From Verrucomicrobiia bacterium (GTDB lineage: Bacteria > Verrucomicrobiota > Verrucomicrobiia > Verrucomicrobiales > DEV007): a stretch of DNA of 64,000 nt. Below the pieces are notes generated by a model. It had not been told where the DNA came from, searched no databases, and worked only from the letters and a program-made list of their open reading frames with translations. The translations under genes were made by a program, and so were the position numbers. The DNA lies in contig JAUIAH010000011.1 of NCBI GenBank assembly GCA_030425385.1, positions 1 to 64,000 on the forward strand, written 5' to 3'. Below are positions 27,335-37,300 of this stretch, in pieces; within the stretch, counting starts at the first letter, position 1, and each line of letters begins with the position of its first letter.

Positions 27335-29620
27335 TCAGTCGAGGTATAGGAAAGCATTCGATGCCAGCAAGACTCGGCACAAAGCGGTCCAGGCTTCGCC
27401 TGCCTCGGGGTGCGATGCGATAAAGGCGAGAGCGCGCTCCCTTTCCGTGGCGTGTGGTTTGCGAAACAAAGCCTTCTGATAGAGAGCCGCGAGCTTCTTC
27501 TCCGCCACAGTGTCAGGGAGAGAAGCAGCGAGCGCGAGCGCGGCATCGTGCACGCGCTGGCTATTCATGAGATACAGGGCCTGGGGGGCTACGACAGACT
27601 CTCTCCGATTTCCCTCAGGTGCCGATGGATCCGCCATGTCAAAGGCGACAAAGGCATCATAGAGGGCGCTCCGAACGATTGGCATGTAGACGGCTCGTCT
27701 CGGGATGTCCAGATACTGATTGAGCCGATTCCGATTCACGTAGGTTCCTGGCTGATCGAGGAGCAGCTGGCCACCCATGCGAAGGTCTAACCGATCTCCC
27801 AATCCTAACAAGGCATCGCGCAGACTCTCTGCGTCCAGTCGACGCCTCACATGATGATTGGGAATCACCGTGGCCAGGTCCGCGTTGGGATCTTCCCCAG
27901 AAGCATCGGAAGCCAAGTGGTAGCGTGATGACGTGGTGATCAGGCGCTGAAGACGTTTCACCGACCAATCCCCTCGCGTCAATTCATGGGCGAGATGATC
28001 GAGCAACGAGCGATGACGCGGCGCGCTTCCAAGCATTCCAAAGTTATCTGTCGAAGGAACGATTCCTTGACCAAAGTGCCAGCGCCACAGGCGATTCACC
28101 CACACCCGAGCGGTCAAAGGGTTGCTCTCACTCGCAATCCACTGAGCCAACTGCAAGCGCCCACTCTGATCCTCCGGCGCCGCCTGCTGGGTAGCCGTGT
28201 CGCGATGAAAGACCATCGGCACCTGGCGCACGGTTTCCTCACCCAAAGTCTGATAACTTCCTCGCAAATGCACACGTGCATTCTCCGTAGGATTCTCGGT
28301 GATCCCCATGACCTTCATAAGTGGCGGGGTCGTGGCCTCCAGCTTCGCGAGTGCGTCTTTCGCCTTCGCACGCGCCTCATCTGAGGCTTTCTTGTCAGTC
28401 GATTGCTTACGCAAGCGTTCCATTTCGGCATGGGCCTCCTGCACGTCCGGCGGCGAGAAATCGTATTCATGCCACTTGGCGACCACCCGGTAGTTCACCA
28501 TCGTCTTGGTGGACATGAACATGCCTGCCAGGCCGTAGTAATCTTTGGCAGAAATCGGATCAAATTTGTGATCATGACAGCGCGCACATCCGAAGGTCAT
28601 GCCAAGGAAAGCGCGTCCTGTCGTATCGATCTGTTCATCGACGATATCCATACGCATCTTCTGCGGATCATCGCAGGCCAACATCTTGGGACCAATCGCC
28701 AGGAACCCCGTGGCCACTTTCTCGTGCATGTGTGAGTCCTCTAACAAATCTCCCGCCAACTGCTCGACGACAAAGGCATCATAGGGTTTGTCCGCATTGA
28801 ATGCCGCAATCACATAGTCGCGATAGCGATAGGCCTCCGCGTAGGTCATGTTCTCGTCCATGCCATTGGAATCCGCATAGCGTGCCACATCCAACCAATG
28901 CCGTCCCCATCGCTCGCCATAGCGCGGCGATGCTAAGAGCCGATCGACCAAGCGTTCCCTCGCATCGGGGCGATCCCAATCGACTCCTTCCAAGCCGAGA
29001 AGTGACGGCGGCAAGCCCACCAACGCATCACTGAGCCGTCGCACGAGGACCTCCATATCGACGGCACGCGCAGGCCCCACGCCACGCCCTTGCCAATGAT
29101 CTAACAGAAACGCATCCATGGGTGTGCGCGCCCAACCATCGGCCGATGGAGGGACATCAGGGTCTTCGGGTGATTGCAAAGACCAGAAGGCCCGCCCCGC
29201 CTCGTAATCGATTCCCGCAGACGACGCCTCTCTGAGATCCTCGACAGACGCCTCGCGCGGATCAAACGCGCCGTTCACGATCCAGCGCTCTAACACCACC
29301 ACCTCATGATCGGACAGTTTCTCTTTGGGAGGCATCTGCAACTCCGGATCCGCATAGCGCACCGCTCGCACTAACAAACTTGCTTCCACATCCCCTTTGA
29401 CGAGAGCGGGCCCAGAATCTCCACCATGTTCCCAACCCTGGCGTATGTCCAGGCGCAGGCCGCCCTTGATCTTCTGTCCCTCTCCCACCCCGTGGCATTC
29501 ATAACACTTGCTCGCGAGCAATGGGCGGACCTCTTTCTCAAAGAAAGCCGCACGGGGATCCTCACCGCTCAGGCCACGAACAGCGAGCAAGAGGAGGATA
29601 ATTGCAGATCGGACGCCCAT
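27335..29620 (-). CDS. PSD1 and planctomycete cytochrome C domain protein (DUF1549/DUF1553)
   Basis: 761 residues from the ATG at 29620, which places a clean signal peptide ('MGVRSAIILLLLAVRGLSG') at the N-terminus. A GTG at 29716 would overlap the upstream stop by 4 bases but adds an unlikely 32-residue leader. Domains in order: planctomycete cytochrome-C domain with 'CYECHG' near residue 40, DUF1549 (PSCyt2) including 'RYGERWGRHWLDVARYADSNG' features near 230 and a second heme-like 'CARCHDHKFDPI' near 345, then DUF1553 (PSD1) with 'NPLTARVWVNRLW...FG.G' and 'LYLMNS'. Known family context is a secreted heme-containing partner of DUF1501; function undetermined. Confidence 0.92.
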   Translation of the reverse strand: MGVRSAIILLLLAVRGLSGEDPRAAFFEKEVRPLLASKCYECHGVGEGQKIKGGLRLDIRQGWEHGGDSGPALVKGDVEASLLVRAVRYADPELQMPPKEKLSDHEVVVLERWIVNGAFDPREASVEDLREASSAGIDYEAGRAFWSLQSPEDPDVPPSADGWARTPMDAFLLDHWQGRGVGPARAVDMEVLVRRLSDALVGLPPSLLGLEGVDWDRPDARERLVDRLLASPRYGERWGRHWLDVARYADSNGMDENMTYAEAYRYRDYVIAAFNADKPYDAFVVEQLAGDLLEDSHMHEKVATGFLAIGPKMLACDDPQKMRMDIVDEQIDTTGRAFLGMTFGCARCHDHKFDPISAKDYYGLAGMFMSTKTMVNYRVVAKWHEYDFSPPDVQEAHAEMERLRKQSTDKKASDEARAKAKDALAKLEATTPPLMKVMGITENPTENARVHLRGSYQTLGEETVRQVPMVFHRDTATQQAAPEDQSGRLQLAQWIASESNPLTARVWVNRLWRWHFGQGIVPSTDNFGMLGSAPRHRSLLDHLAHELTRGDWSVKRLQRLITTSSRYHLASDASGEDPNADLATVIPNHHVRRRLDAESLRDALLGLGDRLDLRMGGQLLLDQPGTYVNRNRLNQYLDIPRRAVYMPIVRSALYDAFVAFDMADPSAPEGNRRESVVAPQALYLMNSQRVHDAALALAASLPDTVAEKKLAALYQKALFRKPHATERERALAFIASHPEAGEAWTALCRVLLASNAFLYLD

Positions 29621-29712
29621 GGTGACGCCGCAAGAAACCCCGTGAGGGATGGGACGTCGCAACCAGCGAGCTACCGAATAAAGTTCAAATGCTCCCCTCG
29701 ACCTTTCTGAGC

Positions 29713-31611
29713 TCACAGATCCATGCGAAAGAGCCGCTCCTCGCCTTTGGAGGCGTCGAGCTTGAGCCGGAGCCAGGGTTCCTGACAGAGATTCGCGGGC
29801 GGAGACTCCGTGCTGGTGATGATGTATTGGAAGTCTGCGAGACCATCATCCGAGGGTTCGAGCGCCTGCATGTGCGTGAAGAGACGGCGATAAAGATTCG
29901 CATCCATGTCAGCCTCGCGGGGGCTGTCATGTAGGAGAAACCTTGGGTGGTGTGCGTGGTTCTTGACGGCCGCCTTCAGCACCGTGAGATCAAATCCCAA
30001 GGTGGTGAGGGTATTGATGGCAGCGCTGTTCAAGTCGCCATTATAGGTGGCCTGAAGCCGAATGTTCTCGCGCGTGAATCGGCATTCGGCATCGGTTCCT
30101 CGCCCTAACAAGCTACGCATCGTTTGCCGATAAAGGGTGGCAAAGCGCGACGCTTCTTTGTCCCAACGCCGCTGCAAGGCTTCTTGGCGTTCTTGTGAGG
30201 CACTGATCTCCTGGGAGAGCCGTTCACGCATGTCGATGAGGGCATCGAGTGTGGATTGGGCGGCCACTGCCCGATCCAGGTGTTCGCGAATGGTGCGATA
30301 ACGGGTCCGAATGGTTTCCGCTTCGCGACGCTGTACTTCGTCTACATGCAAGGCCGTCCCATGGGCCTCTTCCATTTCCACCACCCGAGCCTCTGCCCGT
30401 TCGAGAAACTGTTGCGCTTCTAACAATCGGTTGCGCGTGACGAGTCCACCCTGTTTCGGAAGGGGTTCCGGGTCTTCCACATGGAAGGGACAATGGTGGT
30501 GGGCAAGTTGGGCATCCACCCCGCAAGGTCCAGACTCCCACATGGCGACCGCTTGCCTGGCCGCTCCAAGCGTCTCTAAAGCGCGATCGAGCGCAAGCCG
30601 TTGCTCTTCCAAAGTGAGCGTTCCTTCAGGGCGCAACTCATCTAACGCTTGTGCCTCACGCTCACGCAGGCGACGCTCAATCGCATCGGAGAAGAGAGGG
30701 TCGGCAAGGCTATCGTGCGCTTCATCGATGTAGGGCTTCAGCTCCTTGATAGCTTCCTCCACCGTGCGTTGACGAAAGAGAATCTCCGAGGGGAGCCGCT
30801 TGAGATCATCTTCCATCGAGGTGCGATATTCGATTTCTCGACGGATCTCCTGATCCATGACCCCGACGACAGAGCGGATGAGAAACCGACGATCCTCGGC
30901 ACTGAGAGGCGGACTAGCACTCTGGCTATCTTTGTGCCGCCACGAAAGCAATCCTCCCAGGCGACACTCTTGGTCTCGACTGAGCCAGGCTAACAGGTGT
31001 AGAAATCGGATCGATTGTCCGGACTCCCCGTAGCTCTTCACAGGCAAGCCATCAGTAACGGCCTGATGCAAGGTCACGCGAAAGACCTCGTAATCACTGG
31101 CCTTGGACGGGTCTTCCCGTAGCCAGGCATCCAGGTCATCTTTCTGATCGCAAATGGAGCGACGGCGTCCCGACAGCGGCCGGGCCACAAGCCATGGCTT
31201 GCCCTCGAGCCAGATACGGGCGACGACCCATCCCTTGGGGAAGCGTTCATGAAGACGTTCTCTCAAGAAGGCACTCCCCGGACGCGTCTCCCCGAGAAGA
31301 TAGCGGAGCAGGCGGCAGAAACTCGTCTTACCAGCCGCGTGACCACTGAAACGTTCATCGGGATCATCCTCGGCCAAGGGTGGCGCCCAAATGATATTGA
31401 GCCCCCGGCGCAAGGTGATGCGGCGTATCTCATACTTAGGCATGCGCGAAAGGCGCTGAAGCAAGCGCACCTCTTCGATCCAGAAGGTGGGTGGTCGATC
31501 CACTCCTTTCGATTCAGGCTTTGCCACCTTGTCAGGGTTTGGCGCTCCCTCGACCTCCTCGAGTGCTTCCTCATCGTCGAATAGTGCTAGTTGCGTAGGC
31601 CGGTTCCCCAT
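29713..31611 (-). CDS. SMC/RecN-like coiled-coil ATPase of unknown role (DUF2326-like architecture)
   Basis: 632 residues from the ATG at 31611. The open frame runs on to 31749, but the extra part has no domain signal and overlaps the neighbouring gene. 'SGHAAGKTSFCRLLRYLLGE' at about 89-108 looks like an ATP-binding loop one residue shorter than G-x4-GK[ST]. A long charged helical middle region follows (about 240-520) with a Cys/His cluster 'CGVD....HHHCPF' near 360-375 that could bind zinc at a coiled-coil apex. A C-terminal 'RFLLHDSPREADM' near 555-565 is Walker-B/D-loop-like. The head-coil-head layout is that of ABC-type SMC/RecF-class ATPases. The partners usual for such proteins are absent: neighbours are an alpha/beta hydrolase and the PSD1 gene. 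Role in DNA repair or defence is inference only. Confidence 0.65.
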   Translation of the reverse strand: MGNRPTQLALFDDEEALEEVEGAPNPDKVAKPESKGVDRPPTFWIEEVRLLQRLSRMPKYEIRRITLRRGLNIIWAPPLAEDDPDERFSGHAAGKTSFCRLLRYLLGETRPGSAFLRERLHERFPKGWVVARIWLEGKPWLVARPLSGRRRSICDQKDDLDAWLREDPSKASDYEVFRVTLHQAVTDGLPVKSYGESGQSIRFLHLLAWLSRDQECRLGGLLSWRHKDSQSASPPLSAEDRRFLIRSVVGVMDQEIRREIEYRTSMEDDLKRLPSEILFRQRTVEEAIKELKPYIDEAHDSLADPLFSDAIERRLREREAQALDELRPEGTLTLEEQRLALDRALETLGAARQAVAMWESGPCGVDAQLAHHHCPFHVEDPEPLPKQGGLVTRNRLLEAQQFLERAEARVVEMEEAHGTALHVDEVQRREAETIRTRYRTIREHLDRAVAAQSTLDALIDMRERLSQEISASQERQEALQRRWDKEASRFATLYRQTMRSLLGRGTDAECRFTRENIRLQATYNGDLNSAAINTLTTLGFDLTVLKAAVKNHAHHPRFLLHDSPREADMDANLYRRLFTHMQALEPSDDGLADFQYIITSTESPPANLCQEPWLRLKLDASKGEERLFRMDL

Positions 31612-31636
31612 GGATGAATGGTCCAAACCTACCGGA

Positions 31637-32674
31637 CTAGCGCCTGTTGGGTTTGGCAACTGTTCTTTCCCCTGAGTTCGTGAGGTGTTTGAGGAACCAG
31701 AGGGCCATGGGCGCGTACACGGGCTGTTGAGTGATGAGCACATTGTCATGCCCCGCCCCTACGACGTCCAGCCACTCTTTGTCGTTGCTCGCGAGGGCGT
31801 CGTAGAGATTCCGCCCCCGAGCGGAGGGGATGAGCGCATCCTCCGTTCCATGCGCGTATAGGATCGGCAATCGCACCTGAGCGCTCCAATCCACGGGACG
31901 CACCGTCTTGATATCGAGACCGGCGCGACTCTTGGTGAATTGGTTCACGCCGTCTACCATCCACGCCGCCATCGGGACGGATAGGGATTCCAATTTCCCT
32001 CGGATCACGCCATGGAGGTCGTCGAAACTACAGGTGATGACGGCAGCTTTCCATCGGTCCGATTCGGCTGCGGCGGCTGTGGCAAAGGCGCCTCCCATGG
32101 ACATTCCCCACAATCCCGCAGGCAGGTTCTCAGGCCATCCCCGATCTTCGCTCACTTCCTCCAGAAGTCGACGCGCCAAGGTTCTCTCAAAGGGACGCGC
32201 GCCATAGGCGACCGTTCGCAGGGGACTCTCACCATGCGCGGGCAGATCAGGCAGGACACAATGGAAGCCGACGGCGGCGAAGCGCTCGGCCACTCGCAAG
32301 AGGCTTTCTTTCTGCCCTCGCCTGCCATGGAGGAGCACGAGGGCGCCCACCGTTTCCCCGTGAACGGGCACGGATGCGACCACTTGGCCCACCTGGTCAC
32401 GGAGCACCGCACCGCGCACCGTCGGTCGCGATTGAGGAACAGGGCTCAAGGCGAGATAAGGCACATTTCCCTCCAGGCCGATCCCGGAAATCAACGCCAC
32501 CGCTGGCGAAGCCGTCAATTCGCGGAGGCTATCGTGTTGATAGGTTCCCAAGGGCAGGCTACCAGGAGCCACAATCTGCGAGGAAGCGATCCAGAGAAGA
32601 CTAACCAATGCCACCACGATTGGCCCAAGCAGACCCACTATCAGCCACCGCCACCGACGAAATTTGCGCGCCAT
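31637..32674 (-). CDS. membrane-anchored alpha/beta hydrolase
   Basis: 345 residues from the ATG at 32674; a start at 32713 is possible. The N-terminus is basic ('MARKFRRWRW') followed by one hydrophobic anchor, so the enzyme is probably tethered to the outer side of the inner membrane. The hydrolase domain shows an oxyanion strand 'LVLLHGRRG' near 115, a nucleophile elbow 'GMSMGG' near 190, and the acid and histidine in 'HGTEDALIP' and 'GAGHDNV'. Serine-hydrolase activity on an ester or peptide is expected; the substrate is unknown. The 3' end is 25 bases from the start chosen for the ATPase gene. Confidence 0.82.
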   Translation of the reverse strand: MARKFRRWRWLIVGLLGPIVVALVSLLWIASSQIVAPGSLPLGTYQHDSLRELTASPAVALISGIGLEGNVPYLALSPVPQSRPTVRGAVLRDQVGQVVASVPVHGETVGALVLLHGRRGQKESLLRVAERFAAVGFHCVLPDLPAHGESPLRTVAYGARPFERTLARRLLEEVSEDRGWPENLPAGLWGMSMGGAFATAAAAESDRWKAAVITCSFDDLHGVIRGKLESLSVPMAAWMVDGVNQFTKSRAGLDIKTVRPVDWSAQVRLPILYAHGTEDALIPSARGRNLYDALASNDKEWLDVVGAGHDNVLITQQPVYAPMALWFLKHLTNSGERTVAKPNRR

Positions 32675-32725
32675 ACAGAACGACGACGATATCCGTCCGA
32701 GCCTCCTCAGCAAGCTATCATCTCG

Positions 32726-34180
32726 TCACGGCAGGCTAGCAATCGCACGCACGCGGATGAACTTTTGAAAGGAAGCGTTAGGAACGCTCTCCTGCACAGT
32801 GATGAGATTTGGCGTGTTCGTGAGGATCGTCAATGGGGTCTCCGTCCAGGTTTTGAGATCATAAGAGATCTCGATGAGCGGAGAGATGCCCGCCACGGGT
32901 GCCGCTCGAGTCAATCGCCAGGTGAGTTTCCCATCTTCTTCCCAAGGCAATTCCAACGAGTCCGTCCCGGGGTCGAGCCAGTCCATTCCCAAAGCAGCCT
33001 CCACGAGCGTGGTGAGTCCATCGGCATCAGGGTCGTCGTCTTCGAATAGCGCTAGACCATCGAGCCATGCGGTGTCCGCTCCGTCGATGTTGACATCGTC
33101 CTTGCGATATCGCCACGCGATGACGTGCTCTCCTTCCGGGACAAAAGCTGCCCGCATCTCCCAATCAACCAAACCAGAAATGGCCAACGCTGCCCCATCG
33201 CCGTCGCGAGCGACCTCCCCATCAATGAGAAAGGCGAGGTCATCATGACTCTCTTCAGAATCCACCCGCCACCAGAAGGTGACAATGGCAGGCCCGGTGA
33301 CAGGCCGTTTGAGAACAGAGGCTTGACCGTGATCGATTGTTCCTGCTTGCAGGGCACTTCCACCCTCGTGACTAACGACTGTCTGACTACTCCACGGAGC
33401 GCTCCCTTCCCATTGCCACTGGCCAGGCGTACTTGCCAACCCATCCCCTAACGTTACCACTTCGATCGTGATAGTCTGCGGTTCGCTCGTGCCTTTGGCA
33501 TTGCTAGCCGTGATCGCCACAGAGTACGTGCCGGGGGCACTGGGAGTGCCCGAGAGGGCTCCTGTCGTGGAATCGAGTTGCAGCCAAGCGGGGGGCGATC
33601 CTACAAGTGCGAAGGTCGCTCCAGAAGCAGTCGACTCTGGCTGAATCTCAAACGGACGTCCCTCGTAGAGCCCGGCCTGCGCCGGATACCGCGGCGCAGG
33701 CACCGTGCGTGAAGCGAAGCGGATGCGATCGACCCACCCCCGATCCTCCCCTTCGCCTTCGCTCTCATCCTTCACGTAGGCCCACGTGAGCGTGTGCAGC
33801 CCTTCCGGGAGAACGATGATTTCTTCCATCCACCCTGTGTCTCCGCTGATCTCCCGCTGAACCGTGCCATTGAGAGAGCATTGGAGGAAATCATAGTCCT
33901 CCTCCGAGGAGACACGCCACCAGAACGACAGCGTGTCTGGACCGCTCACAGCCACGGTGAACTGGGCGCTGGCCTCGTCAGGCAAGGGCGAGGAAACCGC
34001 CACGTCGACGCCATCATAGGCGCCAGACGCTTGGCTCGTCCACGCGGAGACTCCAGTCGTCTGGAGGTTCTGACCATCGAGATCGAGCGCCTCATCAAGG
34101 GAACTCGCCGCCTGACTTTCGTGAGCGATCGCGACGGCAACAGCGACCACCGCCATGGGAAAAAACAGGAAACCTTTCAT
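32726..34180 (-). CDS. secreted beta-sandwich protein with putative Ig-like domain
   Basis: 484 residues with a signal peptide (hydrophobic run ending 'ESQA'). Two lectin-like units share 'T.SFWWRVSSEEDYDFL.C..NG' (about 75-160) and 'TFWWRVDSEESHDDLAFLIDG' (about 290-385). Between them lies a putative Ig/cadherin-like He_PIG domain (about 165-245) with 'LDSTTGALSGTPSAPGTYSV'. The C-terminal part includes 'DDPDADGLTTLVEAALG' and the tail module 'IEISYDLKTW....FIRVR'. No catalytic motif is recognised; a binding role is inferred. Divergent from the PA14/DUF1800 gene across an AT-rich 125-base gap. Confidence 0.75.
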   Translation of the reverse strand: MKGFLFFPMAVVAVAVAIAHESQAASSLDEALDLDGQNLQTTGVSAWTSQASGAYDGVDVAVSSPLPDEASAQFTVAVSGPDTLSFWWRVSSEEDYDFLQCSLNGTVQREISGDTGWMEEIIVLPEGLHTLTWAYVKDESEGEGEDRGWVDRIRFASRTVPAPRYPAQAGLYEGRPFEIQPESTASGATFALVGSPPAWLQLDSTTGALSGTPSAPGTYSVAITASNAKGTSEPQTITIEVVTLGDGLASTPGQWQWEGSAPWSSQTVVSHEGGSALQAGTIDHGQASVLKRPVTGPAIVTFWWRVDSEESHDDLAFLIDGEVARDGDGAALAISGLVDWEMRAAFVPEGEHVIAWRYRKDDVNIDGADTAWLDGLALFEDDDPDADGLTTLVEAALGMDWLDPGTDSLELPWEEDGKLTWRLTRAAPVAGISPLIEISYDLKTWTETPLTILTNTPNLITVQESVPNASFQKFIRVRAIASLP

Positions 34181-34229
34181 GCAATCACAGCCATCATAGT
34201 CTAATTTCTATAATTTCCATAATTATTCT

Positions 34230-34257
34230 TTGATTTGAGAGTGTGAAGCCCTAGGAT
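34230..34257 (+). promoter_or_regulatory. possible sigma70-type promoter upstream of the PA14/DUF1800 operon
   Basis: TTGATT at 34230-34235, a 16-base spacer, and TAGGAT at 34252-34257. The same gap contains an exact TATAAT at 34209-34214, but without a good partner at -35. The gap lies between two divergent starts (34180 minus, 34306 plus) and is clearly AT-rich relative to its surroundings. The -35 word is the same as in the candidate at 18659. Confidence 0.3.
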
Positions 34258-34305
34258 GGGGGCTCCCTCCACTCAACCCACCATTCTTCTCACCTACACC
34301 AACCG

Positions 34306-37300
34306 ATGACGAAGACGATGCCCTGGAGCGGTCTGCTCACCACGTCGATTCTCACCCTCACCGTGCTCCTTTGCCCACTTGCCAAAGGGCAATCTGGGGT
34401 GCTGCGAGAGGTATGGACAAACGTTTCAGGGACGTCCATCAGCGCCCTGGACGCATTCGAGGCTTTCCCTCACCGCCCGGTCCTGGCTGAGGTCATTCCC
34501 ACCCTTCAGACCGAGACAGACTGGACAAACTACTACGGGCAGCGCCTACGCGCCCTGATCACGCCCACGGTGACTGGGAGCTACACCTTCGCCCTTTCGG
34601 GTGATGACAACGCCGAACTGCTCTTGAGCGCGACGGATTCCCGTCAAGACGCCAGGCGCATCGCTCGTGTCCCGGGATGGACCAGTCCCCTTGAATGGGA
34701 CAAGTTCGACGAGCAACGGTCGGAACCACAATCGCTCTTGGCAGGGCAATCCTATTACATCGAAGTGCTCCACAAAGAGCATTCCGGGGGCGACAATCTT
34801 GCCGTCGCGTGGAGTCTCAACGGTGGGGATTTAGAAATCATTCCTAACACCGTTCTACAGCCCGTGGGGAACCCACTCACCTTTCCTGCCTCTGGTCTGG
34901 CCGTGGAGGCTGGCGCCGACCAGGAAATCTTTCAACCGCGACTGTCGGCCACCCTTGCAGGTCAAGTGCTCGACCGGACGGGACAAAGTGGGAGCCCAAC
35001 GGCGATTTGGACCGTTACGGGCGGCTCTGGAGCGGTGATCGCAGCACCGGACCAGATGACTACCGAAGTCACCTTTCCAGGTCCCGGCACTTACACCTTC
35101 ACCCTCACGGTCATTAAGAAAGCCCTTTTGGAAACGGATACTGTAAAGGTCACTGTCCGTTCTCCACTCGATCCTAGCGCAGGCAAAGCGATCCAAGCGT
35201 TCTGGTTAGATGTTCGAGGGGAAGCCATTGAAGAACTCACCAGCCACCTCGACTTCCCCGCCTATCCTCACATGACCCGTGAAGTGGATGCTTTGGAGGG
35301 TCCTAGCGGTTTCGCCTCCTATTACGGCACGCGGACGACTGGGTATCTTCTCGCTCCCCACTCTGGCGACTATCGCTTCTACGTTTCGGGCGATGATACC
35401 GTTCAATTCTCACTGAGTCACAATGCTTCTCCCGAGAATGCCGTCGTCATTGCCACCGTGCCTCATCCCTCCGGTGCCGGCGACTTTCTCAGTAGCCCGG
35501 ACCATCAGATCTCCGCCCCTGTCACCCTCACAGAAGGCGAACGTTACTACTTTGAGCTGCTTCACAAGGAGAACTACAGTTCCGATCACCACGGGGTCTA
35601 CTGGGCCCGTGAAGGGGACCATTCCGTGCGTCTTATCACCGGTGAATTCCTCGCACCTACCACTTCGCTCGACTCCGAAGTCCCGGTGGCCGATCCCGAG
35701 AGTGACTACCTGGTCTCGGCAGGACGCGATCAGATTCTCTACTTACCGGACACCGCCACGGCGATGAATGGCTATGCGTCCAAGCGCCGATGGAATGCGG
35801 AACTGGTGAGTCAGACGTGGCGGGTGGTTGGGAACGCCTCTGGCATTGCCATCGCTGATCCCACCGATCCCGAAACGCTCGTTTCCTTTCCTGGCAAAGG
35901 CCTCTACACCCTTGAGTGGGAAGTCGTCACGGCCGATCAGACAGTGAGCGACCGCGTGCGGATCGACATCCGTGATGCTCTCGCTGAGAACACCGGCATG
36001 CTCACCCGAGAAGTGTGGTTTCACAAAAGCCTCGACTCCCTCGATGCGCTACGGGCCTTGCCAGAATATCCTGATGCGCCTCACATTGTCGACTCACTGC
36101 CTTCACTCAAAGGGCCGACCAATTGGAGCAGCCGCTATGGCACGCGAGTCACGGGATACCTGCAAGTGCCAGCAGACGGCGACTACACGTTCTACATCAC
36201 GGGAGATGACGAAGCGGAACTACGCATCAGTTCCAACGATCTCTCTAACAATCTCCGCTACGTCTGCAGCGTGCCAAACTACACGCGATCGGAGGCGTGG
36301 TTTGATCACCCGGAACAGCAATCAGACCCGTTCACTCTGAAGGCTGGGCAGCGCTACTTTGTGGAGTTGCTCCATCGGGAGACGTGGGGAAGCGATCACT
36401 TTCAAGTCGCTTGGACCGTGAATGATGATCGACGTCCCGTGCCTATCGAGGGAAGTTATTTCGCCCCCATCAAGCCGGCCCCAGCGTATCGCGAAGAGGT
36501 GAGCCACTATGCTTATGCGGGCGCTGATCGGGCCTATCATTGGCCGCATCAAGAGACGCATCTGTCAGGATCGATTCAACAAATCCGCGAGAGTGAGGCC
36601 ACCCTCTCCACCGAGTGGACGCAGATCAGTGGTCCCACTGCAGACCTTCAGAACGCCTCTGACCTCGACGCCTGGGTTGGGTTTCCCGGCATGGGGCGCT
36701 ACACCTTTCGTTTCACTGTCACCTCCTCGGACGGGATTCAGCATCAAGACGACATCGATATCGTTCTCCTGCCTCCGCTCACGGAAGACACGGGTACCCT
36801 CTTGCGTTCGGTGTGGTTAGACGTGGATGGCTACACGATCGACGATTTGGAAGCGGCGGATCCGGGGCTCTACTACCCAGACTTTGAAGACCTCCTCCCC
36901 GGGACGCAGACGCCAAACAACTGGGCACATTATTATGGTCAGCGGCTGGCAGGCTATCTCCATGTGCCGATCGCAGGCGACTACACTTTCTGGGTAGCGG
37001 CAAATGAGACCGCCCAGCTTTGGTTGAGCCCTAGCACCAATCCAGCTGAAGCTGAACAGATTTCTTTCGTCAATGCTAGTGTCAATCCTTTGCAATGGAC
37101 ACGTCGTGAAGGGCAGGAAAGCGCCCCCATTCGACTGGAGGCCGGACGTTACTACTTGGAGGCTCTCCACAAGGAGTATCACAGCAGTGATCACTTTGCG
37201 CTGGCGTGGTCCGGGCCCGCCACCAACGGGCGTGAACTCATCTCGCGGGGATTCCTCTCACCTCTCCGCGATGCTCCCGATCACAATCCTAACATTCAAG

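Noticed and set aside
32012-33049. Plus-strand open frame of 345 codons
   Set aside because: It lies opposite two well-supported minus-strand genes, and its translation is His/Arg/Gln-rich without domain pattern, as expected for the shadow of coding DNA.
34209-34214. Exact TATAAT as a promoter -10 element
   Set aside because: No acceptable -35 element at the right distance on the plus strand; the TTGATT/TAGGAT pair is slightly better supported.
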